A DNA stretch of 64,000 nucleotides from Ampullaceana balthica (lineage: Eukaryota > Mollusca > Gastropoda > Lymnaeidae): NCBI GenBank assembly GCA_944989445.1, contig CALYLW010000067.1, forward strand, positions 789,905 through 853,904, in the 5' to 3' direction. The notes beneath the pieces are model-generated. The model was not told the DNA's origin. It saw only the letters and a program-made list of their open reading frames with translations, and did not search any database. The first letter of the stretch is position 1. Every line of letters begins with the position of its first letter. Of the stretch, positions 22,441 to 34,366 are shown piece after piece. Made by a program: the position numbers and the translations under genes.

Positions 22441-23279
22441 TTTCATGTGAAAAAGTTAAAGTTTTAGTTTAATTGAATAGCTTTACTAACAAATAACATC
22501 GGGAAAGAACTATGTTCAGGCAGTCTCAAGAAAATAGTCAAATAGCCTACATTCTACATGGACGCTCTTGAAGAGAATGTACAGTGTACAACCAAAAATT
22601 TAAATTTAAAAGGAAGCGCGGTGAGGCCGGCTCCTTGCTGGGAAACAGCGCTATAACAACTTTATTATTATTATTAAGATAATACCAAAAATACCAAAAC
22701 AATACTTAAAAGCACGCGTGCTCCATTTGTACATAGTATACATGCCATCAGTGATGTTATACAAATTTGTACTTCAGTAAACTAATAAGACAATAGAGGA
22801 CTCTAAGAAAAGTCAAAGCCAGACAGTATATTTTTATCCGTGTGCCTAAGACATATCCCAAACAGCAGCATGTGAAATATATATACTAATATCGAAGAAA
22901 CAAATCTTAAAAGAAGAGAAGCAGTGATTGTCGATATGGTTAAAAATCTTCAGAAAGCTAGAAAAGCAACAACCGAATAGACATATGATTGAACTATTGA
23001 GATCAAACCATAATAATAACCAGAAATCAATAATTAATTCGGTCCTCGAAACTGGATAGCAAACCCACCTACCACTGCTAAATGACAAAAGAATAGCACA
23101 TTTACGAAAAGAAAATGCATAACACTACAAAGAATGTGTTACAAACGGCTTAAATCAATTCAGGCCTAATAAAGTGGGCAGAAAAGATTCTGAAGTAAAT
23201 ATAATCAGAATTGACAGCTGAGGCTGAATCTTCAGGGTCCATCTCAGATTTCAAATCTATACTCCAATACTCCCGTCAG
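22441..23279. other. Intergenic AT-rich DNA, no gene recognised
   Basis: Non-coding stretch between the LINE and an old CR1 relic. Contains a short ATT repeat at about 22663. I see no conserved protein or RNA. Confidence 0.5.
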
Positions 23280-23390
23280 GAATTTGGATGCGGACTGGGT
23301 TGCTTGAGGAAACAAGGGAAAACCAACACTTAATCCACATTTAAAACGAATAAAAACGCAAGACTATACACAAACCATGCATAAGCGTAG
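23280..23390 (+). mobile_element. Old CR1/L2-like LINE 3' relic
   Basis: Diverged plus-strand copy of the 3' part of the LINE at 16581-17560: GGAATTTGGATGCGGACTGG, then AAACCATGCATAAGCGTAGG. It is cut off by the CRE-TIR element starting at 23391. Confidence 0.6.
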
Positions 23391-24969
23391 GGGGGCGTCC
23401 ATAAATGACGTCACGTGCCTAGGGGGGAGGGGGTCACGCATTTGTGACGTGTGAGTTTAAGAAATGTGACGTCACATCAAAACGTGCAACTTTAAATGAA
23501 TATTCATTCTGTTTTGAGGTCGAGTCGTTAGACTCTTAGTACCCGGTTCATTATATCCACAGGCGTGCCTCATCAAGCGGGCCTCGCCATAAAGGTACTT
23601 TCCGCAGGTAACGGATATTCTCCTTAACCCCCTTCCCCAGCTCGGGGCACTCTTCAAGCACGTGGGCTACCGTCTCCTCCGGGTGGCCACCATCTCCTCC
23701 GGGTGCCCACATAAACGGCAGGCTAGTTCCCTTCTAGTGTTAAACTTTACAGGTAGCTTCGTATGGGACAATGTTCAGTTCTCATTCTAGTTATGAGCGT
23801 CTGATTGCTACGTCCAATTTCCCACCAGGGGTCACTCTTGCTCGGCCGCGGCATGTACTGGTATACTTTTCTGGCCGAGCTTCCAGATGCCCAGCCCTGA
23901 AGCCATTTCTCTCGGAAAGGGCCTTTAAGCCCCGATCTGAGCCCCAGCTGAATCATCGGCCTGTCGGGTTGAGGCTGGGCTGACCCATCTCTTGCTAGCT
24001 TATCAACCCCTTCTGAATGAGGCTCGCCACTGTTCCAAGTGATATACTGAAGGATTACTTTTCCGCCTCGAGCTGGGATTTCATCTACTGTATCTAAAAT
24101 GACACTGGTCATTTTCGCCTCCAGAGAGGATCGAGCGAAAACCGTGAGTCGGTGAAGACTACGACGGTCGGGAAAACCTTTTTTCTTGCTAGACGTCGGC
24201 GTACTTCCTTCAAACCTCTGCAGATCGCCTCCAGTTCGGCGTCGTGACTACTGTATGCAGCTCCGCACGGTCCTGACAGTTCGGTACTGTCAGGTCCAGG
24301 TTCGGGGTATTGAATTAATACTCAGTATCCACTTCTGCCATCCTTGAAACGCGAGCCGTCCGTGAAGACTTTAACAACGCTGTCGCCATAAGCCTCGATT
24401 ATTTTCCGAGCCCCGTTTCGCTGTAGCTCGACGGGGCTGGGTTTTGTCACCGCCTTATTTGCCAGTGTCAGACGTAGTTCAGGCAAGTCAAAGCTTTCAT
24501 GTGGCCCCGTGCGGGAACCAGTTGCATCCGTTCCCTATGCTTGGGTCTGCTTAAATAAAAGCTCCACTTAAATATTTGATTGCTATCAATTTATTTAAGG
24601 ACGTTTTCAATAAGGGTGTACGGGATTTCGGCTCCGGCTATTCCGGAATCCGACAATTCTAAAAATCCGGCTCCGACCGGATATCGCTTCATAAATCCGG
24701 CTCCAGACAGATTAAAAAACCATTTGAATCCTGTATAGCCCTAGCTTTTAATGGTTTCACGCGTGTTACGATATTAGACTTACACTAAATACATTTTTAA
24801 ATGACAAAATAGTAATTTGTAACAGGCTAATTTGCAATGAGAAAATACGGGTTTTAAGTGTCAAAGCTTCGTGAAGTCGTTTTGGAGGGGGAGGTCTAAG
24901 TTTTTGTGACGAAGTGTATGACGAGGGGGGGGGGTAAAAATCGCGTGACGTCATTTTATGGACGGCCCC
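23391..24969. mobile_element. CRE-TIR element split by a LINE fragment
   Basis: Inverted ends: left ...CGTCCATAAATGACGTCACG, right CGTGACGTCATTTTATGGACGGCCCC (in two parts). Each end carries a TGACGTCA palindrome, with a third GTGACGTCAC at about 23466. The interior is interrupted by an inverted LINE piece (23495-24545) and by a CCGGCTCCGG-type repeat at about 24616-24730. No transposase. Flanking target duplication is not clear in this copy. Confidence 0.75.
23495..24545 (-). pseudogene. Inverted fragment of the RNase H-bearing LINE
   Basis: Minus-strand remnant homologous to 21340-22345. The RNase H region (ARGGKVILQYITWNSGEPHS at about 24050) and the downstream WLQGWASGSSARK and RMRTEHCP segments are readable at 23747-24112. 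Numerous stops and indels. It is truncated at both ends and sits inside the CRE-TIR element. Confidence 0.8.
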
Positions 24970-25008
24970 ATATTCCTTGCTAATGAATTTCTATTTCTAT
25001 TTTTAAAT

Positions 25009-25595
25009 CCTTTAAATTAACTCGTGGCTTACTTGAATGCTGAAAAAACTTTGGATCGATTTGTAACCCACTTCCTCGTAAGCTAGCGAGCTGAAATTTT
25101 GCAGGCAGACTAGTGCCGATGATAAAAATGATGTGTCAAATTTCAGATCGATCGAATGTACTGTAATTAAATTAATGAATTTTTAGATGATCTATATTTA
25201 TCTCTATGTAGCTAGAGTGTTGCGATGCGTATTATATTGAACGGCCTTTTTAATGCTTTCCTGATGCGCTGTGCGGTGCGTATTATATTGACGGTACCTT
25301 TTAAAAATATATTCCCGACCTGTCAATGTGAATGCTATTAATTGCTAAACTGCCTCGCGGTGCGCACTATGTTAAACATGTTTTTATAACCCTTTTCCCG
25401 TGATCAAATCGAGCTGAAATTTAGCAGGCAGAATTTTTTTTTACTATAAATCCTTTAGATATTTGAGACATTACTAAAATTTTGGATTTTTTGGATCGTC
25501 GTGCGATGCGTATTATGATGAACAAATGAACATTCTTTTAGTCATGTCTCGTATATAAAGGATTTATAGTAAAAAAAACTTGTTTTTCTACGTTT
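25009..25595 (+). repeat. Short LINE-like repeat, family 2
   Basis: Starts AAATCCTTTAAATTAACTCG and ends ATGTCTCGTATATAAAGGATTTATAG, with the internal block GAGCTGAAATTTTGCAGGC...GATCGATCGAA. It resembles the head and tail of the 17693 LINE but with CTCGTGG and TTTGGATCGAT signatures, so it is a sister family. Related copies: 47829-50055 and 60665-62212. Confidence 0.65.
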
Positions 25596-26757
25596 TTAAA
25601 AAAAATATTTAAAATGATGAACCCATTTAAGACATTTAGATGCCTAAGTAATAAAGTTACCACCATGCACAAAATGTGTAATTTAAGTTCTTAAAAAATT
25701 TATTTTTAAAAAAGGAATTATTGGGCCTCATCTAGGAAACGCTACAGTAATACAAGAAGGCCTAATTAACAATTTGTGACCTACTTTCACCTGATTGCCA
25801 ATTTGACACTATGCATAAATTTACAATTTGGATTTGTAGTATAGTTAAAATTTACAAATAGCCTAGATTGATTTTGTGTGAATATTCAGTTATGAGTAAT
25901 CTAAATTTACGAGAATATTATCAATATACGCAGAAAATTACACAATGAAAGGATGAATGTTTACAAATCACACTTTAGCCTTACTTAGCAACAAATTCCT
26001 GACAACTGTGTCGCCATGTTGCTAAATCAATAATGGAGGTCAACGATTGATGTTTCTATACTTCCTTTGTAAATTAATCGTAACTTTGTGCTAACAAGTC
26101 TCACACATTTGTGTACAATTGAAATTGTGTGAGTTAAATCATCTGTTTTATTAATTCTGTGAAAATTAATTGTTAACTCTTAATCTTAGTTGAAACTATA
26201 ATTTTTTTTAAAACTTAAAGTTCCACTATTTAAAAAAAAAGTTAAAAGTGGATTGCGAGATGTTTGGGCCCCGGTGGGTGCACTTCTTTCACCGAACCTA
26301 TACTACTATGCTGATACTCCTCAGTTATTTGCTCTAGCAATTTAATTACAAAAATATTAATAGGCGTACGCCTATCCCCATTAATTTAAGCCCTAGACCT
26401 TGGTATCGGGGAACAACTGGAACAGTTTTGAGAACTTTCAATGAGTTTCAAATTCTCTACATTAAATTAACCATTAAATTGTCTTTTTTTTCTGTCCATC
26501 CTCCAAATTTCGTGAATATGGGAGTTTTTGGCACATTAAGGCTGCATTGCTTGATAAGCTAAGGAAGTAAACATGACATTGATGTCATGTGTAATCTATC
26601 AATTTTTTTAAAAGTTATTGTTGGACCCCACCAGATAGAGCAGCAGTGGTCAGTGGCAGTGGTTCTAGTGATGGGCATTGTTGCATTGTATTTACAGTAA
26701 TGAGAGCAAAAAACAGGCTGATGCCTTATTAAAATTAAGGGATAAATGGGTTAGGGT
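25596..26757. other. Intergenic AT-rich DNA, no gene recognised
   Basis: About 1.1 kb without recognisable coding or repeats that I can name. Confidence 0.45.
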
Positions 26758-27331
26758 CTATGGCGGATTGGGGGGGGCTGAACGGGCTAAAGCCAGGGGC
26801 CCCCGATGATTTAGGGGCGCCCAAATTTAGTATATTTTATAATAAAGGTGGACAAATTTTCGCATGAATCCCTAAAAAATATAATAAATGAATCAAATCT
26901 TATGTATTAATCTGATCGCTATTCGGACCTGATAGAAAATACTTTTTATATTTTTAAAATTTATTTTTCCCATGGAGAGCTGGTGGTCTTGTGGTAGCAT
27001 ACAGGCGTGTAGTGCAAGCGGTGTCGGGTTCGAATCCCAGTGGTGGTATACATTTTTTTTTAAATTTGTGTTTTTTTTTAATTATCTTTTTACACTCAAT
27101 TTTACGATACCAGCAAACAGTTATTTATTCGTGTTCTGTTTTTTTATGAATCCGATCCCGTATTACAGAAAAATTATGAGAAAGGAACAGATGGACTATT
27201 TAGTTACAAGTTACAGTTATAGTCTTATATTATTAGCTGTCAGCAATCATTTTATTTAAAGGGACGCTGGCTGGATAGGGCCCAAGTTTGCATTGCAGCC
27301 AGGGGCCCTGTGCAGTCTTAATCCACCCCTG
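26758..27331. mobile_element. hAT-type MITE carrying a tRNA-like core
   Basis: The 574-bp element has ends CTATGGCGGATT and AATCCACCCCTG and is flanked by a perfect 8-bp duplication GTTAGGGT (26750-26757, 27332-27339), as for hAT. Subterminal GGGGCCC blocks are present. The centre holds a tRNA-like sequence (26974-27048). The copy at 36192-37523 has the same ends and the same central module. Confidence 0.8.
26974..27048 (+). other. tRNA-like sequence inside the MITE
   Basis: Contains a near-consensus B box (GGGTTCGAATCCC) and an A-box-like TGGTCTTGTGGTAGCA, spaced as in a tRNA, most like tRNA-Gly. The T stem has a mismatch and the acceptor stem does not pair well, so it is a tRNA-derived module, not a working tRNA. 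A run of T follows, a possible Pol III stop. Confidence 0.65.
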
Positions 27332-27339
27332 GTTAGGGT

Positions 27340-29150
27340 TTGGTATGACAATAATGAGATCAAAATAAATTTTTATTACCATAATAAAAATTTCAAAAAG
27401 AAGTTTTGTGATATTTGTTTTATTTTTGCAAAAGAATGCTATTTAATTACATGTATAGCATGCTTGGATTTATATATCTAAATCAAGTAAATGTGGTTCT
27501 TAAATGATTGCATGAAGAGTTTTCACTTAAACAGGAAGACAGCACTCTTTCTCCCAGTAGACCTTTCAATGTAAATATTTTACTTAATAAAAATAACCAT
27601 TTAAATAGCACTTTTCACCATAGCAACAGGAATTTTAACTAGCCAATGCTTATATGATATATCTCTTCAAAAGAAAGGCTGCTATAAGAAAAAAGGGTAC
27701 ATAAATTATGTATCTTTGGTATAAAGTATTCACTTCTTTATTTCGGTTCTTTTGGGCTAAACCCTAGGATTGTATTAGCACATACCTGCTTTCTTCAGCA
27801 TTTATTTAATTGCTTGTAATTTATTTGTTGCTTCTATATAATAGTATAATAGAGATAAATATGTTGTTCAATAATCTTTTTGATTTCCATTTTCTTTTAC
27901 TGGCAAATAACAAGATTGGTTTCTCATACTTGCTTATCCGTGTGTTTTGTTCTTCAAGTCTCCTAAAAAATACAATTGTGAGTTTGAAAGAAAGGTTGCT
28001 GTGTCATTAAAATAGAAACATGGGGGTAATATGTTAGAACAAGAACTAGGAATACAAAAGTGTCTGGTGCTCCCAGGAAAGACAACAAATTGCTCATGCT
28101 ACTAAATTTGTGAAATCGCAAATGAGACAAACATTGAAAAAGGCAAGGATTTTCTCACGCAACTGAAGAAGAGAGATTGCAAATGAGATAACTGGATATA
28201 GAAAAAAAATAGAAAGAAAAATGCAATAACTTACTTGTGCAAATGAAAAAGAAAGATCTTAAATAAGACAACTCAATGTAAGAAGAGCTCAAATGAGAAA
28301 AGCTTATGCTGCTAGAGAAATGTCATCACAACATCTCACAAGACTCCTCTTAACCATTGCGATAATGTTGCCAATAATATCCATAAATATTTTCTGGTGT
28401 GTAGAAAAAGTTCTGAAAAACCATGTTCTCATTTTTAGTCTGCTTGCTGATAAATAAGCATACATTGCAAAAAACCCATCAAACTTACAATTGCTAGTGG
28501 CTATTACCTTACCTGAATTTTTTAAGATTATGTCTAAATAAACAATAACCTTTAGCCTTCTGCTAATAATCTAAAACTTTACTCATTCAGCCAATAATCT
28601 TGGCCAAAACAAAGTTAGTGTGGCAGGGTTGGTGATGTCTTTCAAGTTATATAAGTCATGTTGGTCCGTCAAATCAACTTCTGCGCATTGTTTTGTATTC
28701 AAAAGTTGTTTCGCATTTAAGGTTAAGGTTGTTTTTTTTTCAACCAAAGGACATGAATTTTATTAATGTTCAATTATATTTTTGGTGTACCCGCAAGGAT
28801 AATTATCTTTTCTTAAGTTTCTTTTGATGCCTGTAGGTTTAATTTTAATTAAGACAAAGCAGAAAGACATTTTCTTTTTAATATTGTTTTATTACTATTC
28901 ATGTTAACTGTATCAATGGTTAGAATTAGTATATGACAAATATAATGCTCAATGAGGAATGGGAACATTATTACTCACATCTTTAAGATTAAACAGAACC
29001 AACAGTCACCCTATGTTCAGTGTTAGGATCCCCATTGTGACATTCTGCATAGAGTGAGACAACTCTTGCCATAATCGATGCTGTAAATTAGTTTCTAGAC
29101 AAATTAAATTTTTTTGATATATAAAATTAGGAGGGGTGCCTCAACTGTAT
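27340..29150. other. Intergenic DNA, no gene recognised
   Basis: AT-rich. At 28100-28310 there are several imperfect repeats of a GCAAATGAGA-type motif. Nothing else identified. Confidence 0.45.
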
Positions 29151-29151
29151 C

Positions 29152-29665
29152 CATCTTATCTTATCTGTTTACAGACGCTCCTTCTATACAGAAGATTATT
29201 ACGTCCTACGCTTATCTATGGTTTGTGTTTAGTCCTGCATTTTTATTAGAGATTTAAATGTTGATAAAGTGTTGGTTTTCCTGGATTCTTCAGGCAACCC
29301 ATTCCACGCCCGAATTCCGGACGGGAAGAAGGAAAACTTGTATGTGTTTGTTCTTGCATACGGAATAAGAAAGGTGTTTTTATCGTTATGTCTATCTGAG
29401 GGTTGTATTAAGTTATCTTTGTGTTGTATTTCTAAATTAGAATTAATTGCTTTATGTATGATTACTACTTTACTCTTGGTTCTTCTATCGTCTAGTGTTT
29501 CAAGGTTTAATGATTTAACTAATGGTGTTATTCTTGTCAGTTTTGAATATTCTCCAGTAATGAATCTGGCAGCTCTTTTTTGAATTTGTTCTAGTTTATC
29601 AATGTTTTCTTTGGTGGATGGGTCCCATACAGAAGATGCATATTCTAGTACATGTCTATCCATCA
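29152..29665 (-). pseudogene. CR1/L2-like LINE 3' fragment
   Basis: Minus-strand 5'-truncated copy, nearly identical to 16600-17090. The 145-residue C-terminal frame (29229-29666) includes EYASSVWDPSTKENIDKLEQ, QKRAARFI and WNGLPEE. The 3' tail is CTTATCTTATC on the plus strand. The frame is open, so this is a relatively young insertion. Confidence 0.8.
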
Positions 29666-30454
29666 TAAAATTAGTAGCCTCAGCCTTGTCCCACTTTTAG
29701 TTATTAATACAACAGCTGCACTATGTGCAGAGAGTATTTTTCTGCTCATCTTCTAACATTGATTCTAAGAGATAACAATTATACACTTATAAGCCCTCGT
29801 TAGAAGAATTTAATTTATTTAGGAAGAAGCCATGTTCTTCAAATTATAGTAAGAGCTATTTGTTTTTAACAAATTTAAGGTAGGCTAATAGTTTTTATGC
29901 TTTAAATAGTGTTTCAAATTCTATCTCTTTTTTTAAAAATATCCTTTGACAAAATTTTAATGAAGCCAAGGATTGTTAAATTTAAATTAGCTAACAAAAC
30001 TAAGTGTTAAAAGTTCAAAAGAAATTGTTCTTGCATAAGTTAAGAACTTTGTTTTAAAGAATTACTATCTTTATCTAGATACATTTTTTAATTTTTATCC
30101 ACTTTTAAAATTATTCTTTTGTTAATTACAATGAGGTGTCCATTCAGTTCACCATTATTTAGTACTAGATACAACCCGCAGCGTAGCATACGCCACAGGC
30201 TTGCTCATCATAGATAGTGCAAAGAAAAGGGGGGGTGAGAGAACGGACACAAACTGCAGCACAAAGTAATGAAAAAAAGCAAGTAAACGTGGAGACATGT
30301 GCACTGCGGTTGTTGATACCTGCCCGCCCCCCCATCCTTTAATACCATCCCTTGCCAACTGTGATTGGCTGACCCTAGCGAGGGTTAGTCATGTTCGCAA
30401 AAAAGGGGGAAAAGAACGGGCAGAAACAAACATTTTTAAAAACTTTTTTTTAAA

Positions 30455-30528
30455 TGTTCCCGCTGTGGCTTGAACCCAGGACCTTCCGCGTGCAAGGCGG
30501 ACATGATAACAACTACACTACATATCAC
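30455..30528 (-). other. tRNA-Val-like pseudogene or SINE head
   Basis: Minus strand reads GTAGTGTAGTTGTTATCA, then anticodon arm TCCGC-CTTGCAC-GCGGA, then GGTCCTGGGTTCAAGCC. The D and anticodon arms closely match tRNA-Val, but the loop shows TGC and the 5' acceptor strand does not pair with CGGGAAC, so it is probably not functional. Confidence 0.55.
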
Positions 30529-30721
30529 ATGTTATTCTGTGAAGGAACACCGCAAGTTACTGCAAGAAAAATTGTTGCCCCCCTTTTCATCCCACTACAC
30601 TTGCCAATAGTTATAGGTTGACCCCAGCGAGGGTTATTCGTTATGCTCATTTGCACATACTCGCTTTGGTGAAATATATATATCGTTTTTTTAAAATTTA
30701 TTTTCAGATTTGACCAAGAAT

Positions 30722-33010
30722 ATGTCAGACCTAGAACATGCAGAGAAAAAGCGGTCAAGAGATATCCAAGAAACTGAATTAGAGTGTAATGATGGGAAAA
30801 GGTAATTTCATGAATTAGAAAAAAGAATTTAGATTCTTGTTCATCTTATTTAATTATTTAAGATGTTCCAATGACTTTCTTTTCATTAAAATGTATAGAT
30901 GGTAATGATAGTTGATTTTAGATTCTCTATTAAAAGATATGAAATATGTAAATCTTTTGAATCCCAAAAACTTGCTGTGTCTCTAAAGCCAATTAAACCC
31001 TAATAATCTTAAACTTAATTAAGGCTAACTAATGAAATTTGTTTCTTTATCAGGCTCAGGCTTGATGCTCCTCCTGAATCAGAAACAAAACAGAATGTTT
31101 CAAAAGTCACAGAATTCACATCAGCTGTATTGTCAGATGTAACTGCCAAAGACATAAAAAATGTTAATACCACCCATGACAAACTAGTTGAATCTGATTT
31201 AATAGGAGTTGTTGCTGAATTGGCAGGGCCAAAAATTGAAAAGAGGCAATCAACATTTCTGGACAATGAAACAAATGGTAATAAAATTGAATCTAATTGT
31301 GGACAAATAGAAAAATCTGAAGAAAAAATTTTGGAAGCCTCTATAATGAATAAAGATGCAGTGACTATAGAAAAGATGAGTGAAACCATTTGTAGAATTT
31401 CAAATGAAAGAATTGATTTAATAAAGGAAGATGAGAAAGTGTCTACAGAGACCAACAAATCTAAGAGAGCTGAAGTTAAAAAAGAAGACTATGTTTCATG
31501 CAAGGGACAAGAAGAAAGTGTTAAAGATTCTTCAAAAAGTGACAGTGAAGATCAAACAGATGAAACATCTACAGTAAAGTCTGAAGGGAGTGAAAAGGAA
31601 AATGTTGACATTAAAAAAGAAAAGGCAGAATCTCCTGATGTTATAATGCTTTCAGATGAAGATGATGAGACAGCTGATGCCACAGTTCGGCACTCCCGTA
31701 TGCTTAAGAAAGTCAAGGCTTTGCAGAATCAGTTACGAAATGAAGAGGCCACACTTGTTCTTTTGAAAAAATTGCGACAAAGTCAAATAAGTCAGCCACA
31801 AGAACCTGCAGTTACTACCCTTCCAAAGCCTCAATCCCACCACCAGCAGTTGAATCAACAACATTTGAGACAGCATGGAGGGCCCCCACCTTTAGTGAGA
31901 GGGGGTCAGCCCAATGCCAAAACCCTCCAAAATGTTAATCAAAGTTCTCATAACATGAGGGGGCAACAAATGAATAATAATACTCCGTCTTCTCGCACCC
32001 AACAAGGGCCCCCACCACTAGTCATGGCTCCTCGTTCAGGAAACAGTCAAGGCGTGCCATCTCAACATCACTCTCACAGTTCCCGAGGTAACGTGCCTCA
32101 CAATATATCACGAGGCAGCACAAGCAACCGAAGTCAACCACAGGCTCCGCAGCCACAGCAGCAGCAGGCCGTTCAAAGACAAGCCCCGACCCCGCAAGCA
32201 CCACCTCCACCACCACCTCCACCGCAAGACACACAGACCCCTGCACAACGCCAAGCTGCAGCGAAGCAAGCTCTGCGTAAACAGTTGGAAAAAACATTAT
32301 TACAGATTCCTCCCCCGAAACCCCCACCTCCAGAGATGAATTTTATCCCATCTTTAGCCTGTCCAGATTTCATCTTGCTGCTTGGACTTGAGGAGGTTGT
32401 TAATCACATGATAGACTTTCAGCTTATTGCACGGGGTCAGAAAAACCCAGATGAGCGCTTTGTCTGTACTCCTTTTACTTGTGTGCAGTGTGGCTCAGAT
32501 TTTACCCCAGTCTGGAAGAGGGAAAAACCAGGCTCTAAGAATGTTATTTGTGAACATTGTGTGACCAGCAATCAAAAGAAAGCCTTGAAACAAGAGCACA
32601 CCAACCGCCTCAAATCTGCGTTTGTGAAAGCCTTACAGCAAGAGCAAGAAATTGAGCGCATGCAAGCATCGACCCCAACGCCGAGTCCCCAGCCTGTCAG
32701 TAGCAGCACACCACAACCTCAGCTTCCCTCAGCTCCGATGATCTCAGCTGCAAGTGCTGCCGCAGCTGCTGCAAGTGCTGCTGCAGCAGCAGCCGTTGCC
32801 AATTTCAGACCTAGCGCCGAGCAGCTAAGACAGCATCATAATTTCTTTCAAGCTCAGCAAGTTCAGCTCAGAGCTGGACAACCTTTGGGTATTCAGGCAT
32901 TTTCTCGTGCTCCCTTTCCTTATAATATTCCTTTTGCCAAGCAACAAGATCTACAACGTCAGTACCTTTTAGATATGATACCTAGAGGAAATATGCCTTG
33001 GAAGCAATAG
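30722..33010 (+). CDS. GATAD2: Transcriptional repressor p66 / GATAD2, NuRD subunit, 2 coding exons
   Basis: Join of 30722-30801 and 31054-33010, giving 678 residues. The donor is AAAAG|GTAATT, the acceptor TTTATCAG|G, and the codon split across the intron is AG|G (Arg). p66 proteins bridge MBD2/3 to CHD4 in the NuRD chromatin-remodelling complex. Residues ~50-215 are acidic, Lys/Glu/Ser-rich and not conserved. Conserved region 1 starts with SPDVIML (~220); its coiled coil (about 242-271, ending LVLLKKLRQSQ) would pair with MBD2/3. A Gln/Pro-rich linker follows. Conserved region 2 starts at ALRKQLEKTLLQIPPPKPP (~432) and includes the GATA-type zinc finger, CVQC (503-506) and CEHC (526-529), then TSNQKKALKQEHTNRLK. 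The end is a poly-Ala tract and YLLDMIPRG. A noncoding 5' exon may exist upstream, as the sequence before the ATG looks like an acceptor (TTTTCAG, ending 30707). Confidence 0.95.
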
Positions 33011-34366
33011 ATTTATTGTGGAAATGGTCATTAAATTTGACTACATCACTGCCTAGAAATGCTTGTTTTGCTTTAATATCTTTAACATATTACTAGATTC
33101 ATTTTGATGCCATCAATTTTTACTTAACTTTATTAATATTTAAAAATTATTGTCACTTTAATTTTAACACCTTATTTATTATTTTTTTATTATACTTTTT
33201 TTTTATAACAGTGCTACTGGGAATAATTTTAGCCTTTTAAAAAATGGCTTATGTAATTGATACATTTTGTTGAGTTGAAAAATGTTTGTTTTTAATTTGT
33301 AATAATTAATCATTAAATACATTTAATTTCTCTCAAAATATATGCATTGAAAATATGCTTTTGTAATAATTTAATAGTAATTTGCTTGTCAATTGAACAT
33401 TAATAACTGGGGTGGTGGGAGGGTTTACATTAGTTATAAAAAGGTTAAGCATAATCTTTTTCATCACAATTGTTGCAATAGCCAAGACTCTTGCACCTTG
33501 TTAATATGCACTCGGTAATAAGATTAATATTAACAACTAATTGCAGCCTTTGCACTGTTCTTTTAAAACATTAATGGTGAATATGTTCTGTTCATTGCTT
33601 TGTGTTAATTTTGAAGTATTGTACTATTTTCATTCGCTTAAATGGTGGATGATAAATAATACAATTCATTGTACATTATTTTTTAAATTTAATTTTGTTT
33701 TTCAATATTAAGATATGAAAATGAACCAGGGGCATGTTTTACCCTAATTCTATTAGGGTTGGGGCAGAATTATCAATACATATGTATTTGTGTAATGTGT
33801 AAACTTGAAAATTAGATTAAAATGAGAATTTTAATCCAACATTATTGGTTTTTGGGGCTTTGTCTGTTACAAGTGTTTTTTTTTCTTGTAATGGCTAACA
33901 AAATAATAATATGTTTGCTATCTGCTTTAATTGATATTCTGAGTCATGGCACTTCCATACAAGTTTTTTTTTCCCAAGTGCATCATCTGAACATTTTTAA
34001 ATGTAGGAAAGTAGCCCCTCCTAAAGATGTAAAACATGAACTGATAACAATAATCTAAAGAAGTCAGTGTCCTTTTAAAATGTTTGTTTATTATTCAAAT
34101 TATACATTGTTTGAAATCAAGCACACATAATTTTTTTACAGAATGTAATATTCTATGAGGATCTAGTGATTCTAGTCAATATTGAGTAGTGAGCACTGGG
34201 AAGTATGTAAGACTGCAATCTAGAAACACGACTGCAGTTTAACCTTAGAGGGTAGATACCTATGTTACCTAGCTGGTACAACGGTCCATTGCATGACTTG
34301 GTGCTAACCATCGTCGGGAGGGATAATTTAGAACAAAATAACCTTCACACTGAGACGTGAAATAGC
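33011..34366 (+). other. GATAD2 3' UTR and flank
   Basis: AT-rich DNA after the stop codon at 33008-33010. No other gene recognised; the polyadenylation site cannot be fixed. Confidence 0.5.

Noticed and set aside
22846..23088. 80-residue minus-strand frame between the LINE and the CR1 relic
   Set aside because: No similarity recognised and composition like the surrounding intergenic DNA.
26974..27048. A functional tRNA-Gly gene
   Set aside because: Good B box, but acceptor and T stems do not pair fully, and it lies inside a MITE present in more than one copy.
28100..28310. Possible tandem repeat of a GCAAATGAGA motif
   Set aside because: Only a few copies, spacing irregular and similarity weak; could be chance in A-rich DNA.
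30455..30528. A functional tRNA-Val or tRNA-Ala gene
   Set aside because: The anticodon arm is good but the acceptor stem cannot form, and the loop does not match the Val-like body.
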